NCBI GenBank assembly: GCA_964449675.1
Contig: CAYVAR010000032.1
Location: 1-11,949, forward strand
Direction of reading: 5' to 3'
Length of the DNA: 11,949 nt
Source of the DNA: CAYVAR01 sp964449675
GTDB lineage: Bacteria; Patescibacteriota; Microgenomatia; UBA10105; UBA927
A program made the position numbers and the translations under genes. The stretch's first letter is position 1; each line of letters opens with the position of its first letter. A model generated the notes under the pieces. It did no database searches, was not told where the DNA came from, and worked only from the letters and a program-made list of their open reading frames with translations. This document shows positions 1 to 5,228 of this stretch, one piece after another.

Positions 1-343
1 AAAATATGAGGACTGCTACGAGTATTGCGCCGATAGAAGTCAGAAGCATCATGCCAGCGGCGACATCTTTGGCAATTTTAGCTTCCTGTCGCCACTCTTT
101 TGTAATAAGATCAGTCATTGATTCTATAGAGGTATTGATCATTTCCGCGGTAAGCCCCAACAGAATGGTGAAAAAAATAATAACCATCTCGAGTCGGCTT
201 ATGCCAAGGGAGACGCCAAACGCAACGGCCAAAACGGATAATGTCAGGTGCACACGAAAATTCGGCTGTGTTTTAAACGCCCAGATGAGACCGGTAATTG
301 CAGACTTGAAGGAAATATGATGTTTACGGAGCACTTCCCTCAT
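1..343 (-). CDS. dgkA: DgkA-family diacylglycerol/undecaprenol kinase, C-terminus cut by window edge
   Basis: This is an integral membrane lipid kinase. In Gram-positive relatives the family phosphorylates undecaprenol and so recycles the lipid carrier used for peptidoglycan; the proteobacterial form acts on diacylglycerol. The 114 visible codons begin MREVLRKHHISFKSAITGL. They contain the family signature: an amphipathic N-terminal stretch followed by Trp and FKTQPNFRVH, a first membrane helix, the E-M-I-N-T-S-I-E-S motif after a second hydrophobic segment, and A-K-D-V-A-A-G-M-M. The last two motifs hold the metal- and ATP-binding residues. The final helix runs off the left edge. ATG at 343 is the only ATG that fits: an in-frame TAA lies 12 codons upstream, with no other ATG between, and there is no clear Shine-Dalgarno sequence. 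The gene lies 54 bp downstream of the FemAB gene on the same strand. Undecaprenol as substrate is inferred from the envelope context and is not provable from sequence. Confidence 0.88.
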   Translation of the reverse strand, partial: MREVLRKHHISFKSAITGLIWAFKTQPNFRVHLTLSVLAVAFGVSLGISRLEMVIIFFTILLGLTAEMINTSIESMTDLITKEWRQEAKIAKDVAAGMMLLTSIGAILVAVLIF

Positions 344-381
344 AGGGGCATAGACAAGTATAGAATCATCTCTTAGAAATT

Positions 382-396
382 ACAACCGTAGGTTGT
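382..396 (-). other. Small hairpin between femAB-like and dgkA genes
   Basis: This is a perfect 6-bp inverted repeat, ACAACC and GGTTGT around a 3-nt loop. It starts two bases after the FemAB stop codon and lies upstream of dgkA. No U-tract of useful length follows in the direction of transcription, so it could be a weak terminator, an RNA-processing structure or chance. Confidence 0.35.
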
Positions 397-397
397 T

Positions 398-1408
398 CTA
401 ATACCCTCCCCGAACGCGATGAACCGCTTCTATGGATCGCGTTATGTGATACAAAGGCGAAAGAGGTAAATCATGCGCATGGATATATTGTAACTGCCTT
501 CCCCCAAACCCTTTCTTAAAATGTGTCAATCCCAGCCACGGATGATGAGGACTGTTCTCAGGCGCAATACCCCAAAAATTATATATAGGCAGACCGCGCC
601 TCTTTGCTTCCCGTATTGCTTCCCACTGAATGAGGTAGTTGGCAGGAATATTCGATGGGATAGACGCGCTATGATGATATATCGCCTGATTTCCGTAAAA
701 AAGTATAATCGCAGCTGCAACTACGTTGCCTTCATATCTACCAAGGAGAAGAAGTGCTCTATCTTTGCTGGTAAATTCCTCAAATTCAATATCGATTCCC
801 TTATGGGGTACGAACCCGTGTCGCATAGACGTAATTTCATAAAGTTTATGAAAAACTGAAAGGTCCGAAATGTTCTTGGATTTTTCTACTATAACCCCCA
901 ACGTCTGCGCTCGACGGATCTCATATCGAGTCGTTTTACGCATATTTTTAAGGAGAGTCTCTAGAGGCGGATCTAGATTGAGTAACCAACAACGCTCCCC
1001 GTCAACCTCATGGGTAGCAGATGGTCGAAAGCCCATGGATTGTAAAAGCTTTCTATGGACAAGAGAATCGTCGATAAGCGGGCTAATGCGAATAAACCAA
1101 GCATGTTCAATATGCGCCAACCTCTTTAATTTTCCAATAACTATTTTCCAAATGTGCGGCTGTTGTTTATTTACAATCGGTCCATGACGTATATGGAGAT
1201 ACGATCCTCTCCTGGCAATAACTTTTGTAATCTGAAAAATTGCAGCTAATTTTTGATTATCAAACAAGCCAAATCTCCATAGCTTATGTCCCGATTTCTC
1301 CTGTACAACTCCCCAAAGCCAACTCTGAAATAAAGACTGAGGGCTGTAAGTAGTAATGAAGTTTTCCCAAATAGCAGCATCATGTATTGGACCAATCGCA
1401 AAGGACAT
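398..1408 (-). CDS. FemAB-family peptidoglycan interpeptide-bridge aminoacyltransferase
   Basis: Proteins of the FemA/FemB/FemX (Fem) family have two GNAT-like folds and transfer amino acids from aminoacyl-tRNA to the stem-peptide lysine of lipid II, at the inner face of the membrane. With the start used here the product is 336 aa. Visible family features are the N-terminal SPQSLFQSWLWGVVQE segment (about 22-37), the basic LLKNMRKTTRYEIRRA motif (152-167), YHHSASIPSNIPANYLIQWE (244-263), the IYNFWGIAP strand (275-283) and HPWLGLTHFKKGFGG (289-303). The long coiled-coil arm of staphylococcal FemA seems absent. ATG at 1408 is preferred because homology begins just after it and a -10-like box lies 6 nt upstream. 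Starts at 1429 and 1450 would add 7 or 14 residues without homology. The acceptor and the amino acid added cannot be told from the sequence. Confidence 0.85.
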   Translation of the reverse strand: MSFAIGPIHDAAIWENFITTYSPQSLFQSWLWGVVQEKSGHKLWRFGLFDNQKLAAIFQITKVIARRGSYLHIRHGPIVNKQQPHIWKIVIGKLKRLAHIEHAWFIRISPLIDDSLVHRKLLQSMGFRPSATHEVDGERCWLLNLDPPLETLLKNMRKTTRYEIRRAQTLGVIVEKSKNISDLSVFHKLYEITSMRHGFVPHKGIDIEFEEFTSKDRALLLLGRYEGNVVAAAIILFYGNQAIYHHSASIPSNIPANYLIQWEAIREAKRRGLPIYNFWGIAPENSPHHPWLGLTHFKKGFGGRQLQYIHAHDLPLSPLYHITRSIEAVHRVRGGY

Positions 1409-1414
1409 GTCCTC

Positions 1415-1420
1415 ATTGTA
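1415..1420 (-). promoter_or_regulatory. -10-like box directly before the femAB-like start
   Basis: TACAAT on the minus strand matches TATAAT in five of six positions and ends 6 nt before the ATG at 1408. This spacing is the same as for the membrane-protein gene at 1862 and would place transcription initiation at or next to the start codon. The -35 region is poor (TTTATT at 17-bp spacing). The intervening GAGGAC contains an AGGA, but it is too close to the ATG for a normal Shine-Dalgarno sequence. Confidence 0.4.
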
Positions 1421-1461
1421 CCGTATCATCACCAACAAATAAAAAAACAATCAATTATTCC

Positions 1462-1491
1462 ATGTTATCTTGTTTTAAAACATGATAACAT
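1462..1491. repeat. 30-bp near-perfect palindrome (candidate operator or hairpin)
   Basis: Outer arms ATGTTATC and GATAACAT flank the inner palindrome TGTTTTAAAACA. 28 of 30 positions are symmetric, with a single T-T mismatch pair between outer and inner parts. It lies 35 bp after the stop of the membrane-protein gene and 53 bp before the femAB-like start. A seven-base U-run occurs downstream on the minus strand, but about 14 nt away, so it is not a canonical intrinsic terminator. The strict dyad symmetry favours a dimeric repressor site, with an RNA hairpin as the alternative. Confidence 0.6.
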
Positions 1492-1526
1492 ACATTTAAG
1501 AAAGCATTTTTATACAAAATGTATTT

Positions 1527-1862
1527 CTACTGCACGAATGAGTGTAGGATCGTTGATATGAGAGAAAGAAGTATTGATCCAACGAGCGCCGTCCAAAATC
1601 CGTCAACACGAAACCCGGCAACTAAATTACTCGCCAAAAGAAGCATAAGGGCATTGAGAACGAACGTAAACAATCCAAGTGTCAAAATCGTAATAGGTAA
1701 TGTAAGAATAAGCAGAATTGGCTTAATAAGCGCATTTACCAAACCTATAACTAAAACCGCCACTAACGCTGCTCCAAAACCACGAAGCTCAATACCTGGT
1801 ACTATTTTTGAGACAATCAATAATGCGAGAGCGTTAAGAAACCAATTTGCAATAATCCTCAT
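1527..1862 (-). CDS. Four-helix membrane protein of the YvlD / 'phage holin 4_2' family
   Basis: The product is 111 aa and almost entirely hydrophobic, with four predicted membrane helices at roughly 5-20, 29-47, 49-66 and 68-105 (the last region may hold more than one segment). The family (Pfam Phage_holin_4_2, PF04020) is widespread on bacterial chromosomes. The holin name is historical and no lytic role should be assumed. Hallmarks are the N-terminal MRIIANWFLNALALL, VPGIELRGF, LVNALIKPILLILTLPITI, LGLFTFVLNALMLL and FRVDGFWTALVGSILLSL. Two halves resemble each other (about 8-46 and 68-106), suggesting an internal duplication. ATG at 1862 matches the usual family start; reading further upstream adds 24 polar residues with no homology. 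A TATAAT lies 6 nt before this ATG. The gene is divergent from the glycoside hydrolase gene. Its physiological role is unknown. Confidence 0.88.
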   Translation of the reverse strand: MRIIANWFLNALALLIVSKIVPGIELRGFGAALVAVLVIGLVNALIKPILLILTLPITILTLGLFTFVLNALMLLLASNLVAGFRVDGFWTALVGSILLSLISTILHSFVQ

Positions 1863-1868
1863 TTCTCT

Positions 1869-1874
1869 ATTATA
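1869..1874 (-). promoter_or_regulatory. Perfect -10 box for the membrane-protein gene, leaderless-type spacing
   Basis: TATAAT on the minus strand ends 6 nt before the ATG at 1862, which would put the transcription start at or beside the initiation codon. No TTGACA-like -35 is visible at 16-18 bp. There is no Shine-Dalgarno sequence apart from a purine run (AGAGAA) touching the ATG. Confidence 0.55.
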
Positions 1875-1911
1875 TATCACCCAATCGAATTGTTTTTCTC
1901 TTGTATTTGCG

Positions 1912-1917
1912 TATAAT
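1912..1917 (+). promoter_or_regulatory. Perfect -10 box for the glycoside hydrolase gene
   Basis: TATAAT ends 8 nt before the ATG at 1926. TTGTTT at 1890-1895 is a weak -35 with a 16-bp spacer. The 8 nt between box and ATG (AGTCCACC) contain no Shine-Dalgarno sequence, so the predicted mRNA has a leader of about 0-2 nt. Confidence 0.55.
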
Positions 1918-1925
1918 AGTCCACC

Positions 1926-3194
1926 ATGGAACAACTCAAACCAGGTGTTTTCCCAAGTGAGTTCAAATTAGGAGTTAACTTTGGTTCGCCATACCAAATT
2001 GAGGGGCTACATCCTCCAACTGATTACACGACTGTTGTCAACCGACCACCTGAGCATGGTTGGTGGAACGACCCTACTTTACAAGAAACAGATTTCGGTC
2101 TAGCAAAAGATCTGGGCGTTCGGACGGCACGAATAGGTATTGAGTGGGCCAGGCTATATCCTGAGGCAGGAAAGGTTGATAGAAAAGCGGTTACCAGATA
2201 CGCAGAGATGGTGGGCGAACTTGACACCGTGGGTATTGATCCAATTATTACTCTGCATCACTTCACCCTGCCAGAGTACATTGCTTCCGCGGGAGGGTGG
2301 GCGAACCCACGTATCGCCTCGTGGTTCAAAGAATACGCACAATTTGTTGCCCAGGAAATCGCTCATGAAGCACCAAGCATTGTAACCATCAACGAACCTT
2401 CAGTTTTTCTCCTTAATGGGTACGGCAAGGGATACTGGCCTCCACATAAACGCCTGTCTCCACAATTTTTTCTCGCGTATGCGAATGTCGTGAGAGCGCA
2501 AACGGCTGCATATCGCGCGATTAAGGACGTTAACCCACTTGCACGAGTGGGAGTAAGTGAGGTACTACGGAGTTTTGCGCCAGCTAATGCTGTTGAGCGA
2601 TCTGAGGCTACTGTGCGAGGCTTCCTTTTCAATGAGCTATTGTATGAGCTTACACTAAAAGACTTTCTTGGAGTCAATTATTTCAACGTCTATACGCTTA
2701 AACTTTCAAAACTTCAAAAAAAACCCTCAGCTCAGATAGCTCGACCACAGGATGATAGAGGATCCTTAATTAATCCACAACATTTTCTTACTGCTCTTGA
2801 AAATCTGCATCTGGCTATCAAAAAACCAATCATAATTACGGAAAATGGTGTGGCGGATGCGCAAGATCGAGTTCGAGGATTTTACTTAGTTTTCCATCTC
2901 CTTGCTGTTGCCGAGGCCATAAAACGCGGTATACCGATTGAGGGCTATAACTACTGGTCGCTTACTGATACGTACGAGTGGATGGAAAAACTCGGTACAT
3001 CACGATTTGGATTGGTATCGGTTGATTTTGAGACAATGCAGCGTATTCCAAGGAAAAGTTACTATCTCTATCAAAGAATTTGTCGGGAAAAAATTGTCGA
3101 TGTTGACTCGCTCACTTCTGAATTTCTTACGGAGCAAGAACGGGAATACCTCAACTATTGCGCTTCACTTCTATCGCAAGGAGGCAAGGCTTGA
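1926..3194 (+). CDS. Glycoside hydrolase family 1 (beta-glucosidase/beta-galactosidase type)
   Basis: This is a retaining beta-glycosidase with a TIM-barrel fold, 422 aa and slightly shorter than the usual 440-480. The N-terminus FPSEFKLGVNFGSPYQIEG fits the family opening. TINEPSV carries the acid/base Glu157 (N156-E157-P158) and IITENG carries the nucleophile Glu306. TLHHFTLP (109-116) provides the substrate-binding His, and WSLTDTYEW (344-352) corresponds to the WSLxDNFEW aglycone/glycone-site motif. All catalytic residues are therefore present. There is no signal peptide or membrane segment, so it should act in the cytoplasm on imported or endogenous beta-glycosides. It is the only plus-strand gene, has its own promoter, and its 3' end overlaps a convergent small gene by 40 bp. 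No transporter or sugar regulator is adjacent, so the substrate cannot be guessed. A transglycosylation role is also possible. Confidence 0.93.
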   Translation: MEQLKPGVFPSEFKLGVNFGSPYQIEGLHPPTDYTTVVNRPPEHGWWNDPTLQETDFGLAKDLGVRTARIGIEWARLYPEAGKVDRKAVTRYAEMVGELDTVGIDPIITLHHFTLPEYIASAGGWANPRIASWFKEYAQFVAQEIAHEAPSIVTINEPSVFLLNGYGKGYWPPHKRLSPQFFLAYANVVRAQTAAYRAIKDVNPLARVGVSEVLRSFAPANAVERSEATVRGFLFNELLYELTLKDFLGVNYFNVYTLKLSKLQKKPSAQIARPQDDRGSLINPQHFLTALENLHLAIKKPIIITENGVADAQDRVRGFYLVFHLLAVAEAIKRGIPIEGYNYWSLTDTYEWMEKLGTSRFGLVSVDFETMQRIPRKSYYLYQRICREKIVDVDSLTSEFLTEQEREYLNYCASLLSQGGKA

Positions 3195-3370
3195 TCTGGA
3201 AAATGACGCTTCCAAACATTTACCTCTCCGGCATCATCACAATCTCTAGCGTCACCAAACCACTCCATGTCTAAACCTCCCGGATGATACTCATATGTTC
3301 CATGTTCCGGAAAAAAACCCGTCTTCACCAACACTACGCGAAGCACACCATCAAGTATTCTCTCTAACAT
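3155..3370 (-). CDS. Hypothetical protein, 71 aa
   Basis: I do not recognise this protein. It begins MLERILDGVLRVVLVKTGFF, a short amphipathic or hydrophobic start. It continues as an acidic, aromatic-rich stretch with EYHPGGLDMEWFGDARDCDD (27-46) and NVWKRHFPDQ (51-60). Two cysteines (44 and 65), two histidines (23 and 29) and several Asp residues could bind metal, but no known motif is evident. It is supported by minus-strand codon use like that of its neighbours, by filling the gap after the metallo-hydrolase (37 bp downstream, same strand), and by a protein-like composition. Against it: there is no good Shine-Dalgarno sequence (only a GAG about 10 nt upstream), and its last 13 codons are antisense to the end of the glycoside hydrolase gene. 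It may be a genuine small gene or the remnant of a longer one. Confidence 0.5.
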   Translation of the reverse strand: MLERILDGVLRVVLVKTGFFPEHGTYEYHPGGLDMEWFGDARDCDDAGEVNVWKRHFPDQALPPCDRSEAQ

Positions 3371-3407
3371 ACGTATACTCGTCTATTCTGTCACACTAAT
3401 CCTCATA

Positions 3408-4031
3408 TCATACAAAGAGTTGAGAAATATCTCCAATAGTTGTTTTTTCGCCGTGTCCGGGATACAGGATGTAATCTTCTGGATACGAACGAATCTTTTG
3501 AATACTTATCATTAATTGTTCTTTATCTGAATACGAAAAATCAGTTCGACCTACGGCCCCACCAGAAAACAAAACATCGCCAACGATTATCCATTCGTTC
3601 GATACCAGAGCAATACTTCCCGGCGTGTGGCCAGGGACAGCGATTACAGATAGCTTTTGCGCTCCGACAGTTATGATGTCACCGTCGGCAAGTGTCTTCG
3701 TAACTGTCGGAGGAGGGTCGGTTGTAATATGCAAATAGTGATTGGCAGATGCTCTCATATTTTTGAGTAAGAATTCATCTCCTTTTCCCATCAAGAATGG
3801 TAATCCGAGCGAAATTTGAAGCTCATACGCCGCCATAATATGATCAAAGTGTCCATGGGTCGCGACAATAGCTTTGAGAGTAAGTGAGTATTTTTGCAGC
3901 GTATCGATAATATATTGCCCGTCATCGCCCGGATCTATAACAACCGCAACACTTCCGTCTCGGACAATATAACAGTTTGCCGCCATCTGACCTACCACGA
4001 GCGTTTCAACGATTAAGTTGTTGCGTGACAT
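3408..4031 (-). CDS. Metallo-beta-lactamase-fold hydrolase, glyoxalase II-like
   Basis: The product is 207 aa and a cytoplasmic metal-dependent hydrolase. Using the ATG start, the metal-binding THGHFDH motif (H59, H61, D63, H64) is followed by VPGHTPGS (H135), VGDVLFSGGAVGRTD (D152) and the C-terminal YPGHGEKT (H193). This is the complete ligand set of the binuclear site of glyoxalase II-like enzymes. Its length and the GRTD motif resemble the YcbL-type short glyoxalase II rather than beta-lactamases. Likely substrates are thioesters such as S-lactoylglutathione or analogues, but this is not certain. ATG at 4031 is chosen because GAGG lies 6 nt upstream; a GTG at 4043 would add four residues and place the SD inside the gene. 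It overlaps the aminotransferase 3' end by 26 bp, suggesting coupled translation. Confidence 0.88.
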   Translation of the reverse strand: MSRNNLIVETLVVGQMAANCYIVRDGSVAVVIDPGDDGQYIIDTLQKYSLTLKAIVATHGHFDHIMAAYELQISLGLPFLMGKGDEFLLKNMRASANHYLHITTDPPPTVTKTLADGDIITVGAQKLSVIAVPGHTPGSIALVSNEWIIVGDVLFSGGAVGRTDFSYSDKEQLMISIQKIRSYPEDYILYPGHGEKTTIGDISQLFV

Positions 4032-5223
4032 ACTTAGCCTCACTGAGTGTAATTAGGGTCGGAAGATTGACTATATGACGAGATGCTTTCTCCGCATTTG
4101 GGCACGAACCCATTGAGTAACCAACAACTACTAAATCCACGCTAGTCGGATCAATAACATTGTGATACCAGTTTCCAAGAAGAACACCCTTGCTCTTTGC
4201 CTTCTTTATACGTTCTTGAGGATTAGTAACGTCGAGCGGGAAACGAAGGTATATTCCCTCAGAGTAGAATGGCTTTCTGAAATGCTCCGCGTAATATTGA
4301 GCGACTCCCTGACGATGTCTATTAAACCGATCGAGTTTTGCTAGCTGGTTGAGAAGAAGTTTTGCCAAAGCATTCGGAAACCGGGCCGGAAATCCTTTTG
4401 GCATTCCGCCAGTAAGTTCTTCATGAAAGACGGGTTTAGATAAGAGACGAAACTTTTGAAGTAGATAGAGAAGTAATTTCCCAATATAGACGTCGTACAA
4501 TGGTAATATGAAAGAGAAGGCGATCGGGTGCAGCAACTGTTGAATTATCCAAAATCTCGAAGGATATTTTAAATCTTCTTCAATTTGTCTGAGTTTCCAT
4601 TTGGCATTTGTCATTTGGCATTTGTCATTTATGATGGCCGCTCCTCCCCACACGCTCGAGACAACTTTATCTCTACCAAAACTAAAAAATGACGCATCGC
4701 CAAACGTACCTATTTTTTCCCCTTTGTACGTTGCTCCTAAGGAATGCGCGCAGTCTTCGATGAGAATAAGTCCGTGTTTTTTGGTTGTTGCAATGAGTTT
4801 ATCAAGATTTGCCGGTGTGCCAAACGTATGTTGGACGACGATTGCCTTTGTGCGCTTTGTTATCTTCTTTTCTACGTCATTTGAGTCGATATTAAGCGTA
4901 TTGTCTATATCAGCAAATATAGGTTTTGCCCCAACCCACAATACACTATTTGGCACGGCAACACAGGTAAACGCTTGCACGATGACCTCATCTCCTTCCC
5001 TAATGCCAAAGACTTGTAGGATAGCCAAAAAAGCCGATCGTCCACTGTCGAATAATAAAACTGTACCCACCTTTAAATAATCAGACAACCATGCCTTAAC
5101 CTTCTCCCTTTCGACTCCGCTTTGCCACCTCCAGGGAGATAGTATCGCTTGAAAAGTAAGGACAACATCATCTTTTTCGGTATTTGGAGATAATGAACAG
5201 GAAATGACGCGGTGAAGGAACAT
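4006..5223 (-). CDS. DegT/DnrJ/EryC1/StrS-family PLP aminotransferase
   Basis: This fold-type I PLP enzyme, 405 aa, typically aminates keto-sugar nucleotides for surface glycans or natural products. Visible features are LLFDSGRSAFLAIL (56-69), the QAFTCVAVPNSVLWVGAKPIF region (83-103), VVQHTFG (129-135), IEDCAHSLGA with the PLP-N1-binding Asp157, and SFFSFGRDKVVSSVWGG with the Schiff-base Lys186. Near the C-terminus are GYSMGSCPNAEKAS and VNLPT. A hydrophobic stretch (about 225-260), replacing part of the usual mid-region, may bind the membrane. Residues 199-210 (NDKCQMTNAKWK) are encoded by a 14-bp direct repeat that looks inserted. The start lies 5 bp after the murF-like stop; there is no Shine-Dalgarno sequence, but GATAAT lies 4 nt before the ATG. 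The context suggests a role in making a cell-surface amino sugar; the sugar is unknown. Confidence 0.88.
   Translation of the reverse strand: MFLHRVISCSLSPNTEKDDVVLTFQAILSPWRWQSGVEREKVKAWLSDYLKVGTVLLFDSGRSAFLAILQVFGIREGDEVIVQAFTCVAVPNSVLWVGAKPIFADIDNTLNIDSNDVEKKITKRTKAIVVQHTFGTPANLDKLIATTKKHGLILIEDCAHSLGATYKGEKIGTFGDASFFSFGRDKVVSSVWGGAAIINDKCQMTNAKWKLRQIEEDLKYPSRFWIIQQLLHPIAFSFILPLYDVYIGKLLLYLLQKFRLLSKPVFHEELTGGMPKGFPARFPNALAKLLLNQLAKLDRFNRHRQGVAQYYAEHFRKPFYSEGIYLRFPLDVTNPQERIKKAKSKGVLLGNWYHNVIDPTSVDLVVVGYSMGSCPNAEKASRHIVNLPTLITLSEAKYVTQQLNR
4038..4041 (-). promoter_or_regulatory. Shine-Dalgarno GAGG deciding the metallo-hydrolase start
   Basis: On the minus strand GAGG is followed by 6 nt and then the ATG at 4031. 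It lies within the last codons of the aminotransferase gene. This is one of the few clear Shine-Dalgarno sequences in the window. Confidence 0.6.
4598..4630. repeat. 14-bp direct repeat inside the aminotransferase gene
   Basis: Two exact head-to-tail copies of CATTTGGCATTTGT are followed by a third partial copy, CATTT. Each unit itself consists of two near-identical 7-mers (CATTTGG and CATTTGT). On the coding strand it is translated in frame as NDKCQMTNAKWK, just after the GGAAII strand that follows the PLP lysine. Neither the reading frame nor the flanking motifs are disrupted. Confidence 0.85.
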
Positions 5224-5228
5224 ATATA

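Noticed and set aside
6..320. Open frame on the plus strand at the left edge
   Set aside because: It is antisense to the DgkA-family gene, whose conserved motifs are clear on the minus strand; the plus-strand peptide has no recognisable features.
1462..1491. Intrinsic terminator for the membrane-protein gene
   Set aside because: The stem is AT-rich and the nearest U-run on the minus strand is about 14 nt away, so the hairpin/U-tract geometry is wrong.
1527..1862. Prophage holin indicating a phage remnant
   Set aside because: No other phage gene is nearby, and this family is common on chromosomes with no lysis role implied; the name alone is not evidence.
1519..1971. 150-codon plus-strand frame spanning the membrane-protein gene and the glycoside hydrolase start
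   Set aside because: It is a mirror of a hydrophobic minus-strand gene, runs through the divergent promoter and into another frame of the hydrolase, and has low-complexity composition typical of antisense frames.
2140..2677. Several overlapping frames on both strands inside the glycoside hydrolase gene
   Set aside because: The family 1 motifs are continuous in the main frame, and none of the other frames has a start signal or a recognisable product.
3195..3240. Terminator of the glycoside hydrolase gene
   Set aside because: Only a weak TGGAA/TTCCA pairing with an 8-nt loop and no T-tract is present after the stop codon.
4598..4630. Possible CRISPR remnant
   Set aside because: The copies are head-to-tail without spacers, the unit is 14 bp and it lies within a coding sequence.
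4601..5080. 159-codon plus-strand frame inside the aminotransferase gene
   Set aside because: It is antisense to conserved PLP-enzyme motifs, and its start lies in the 14-bp repeat.
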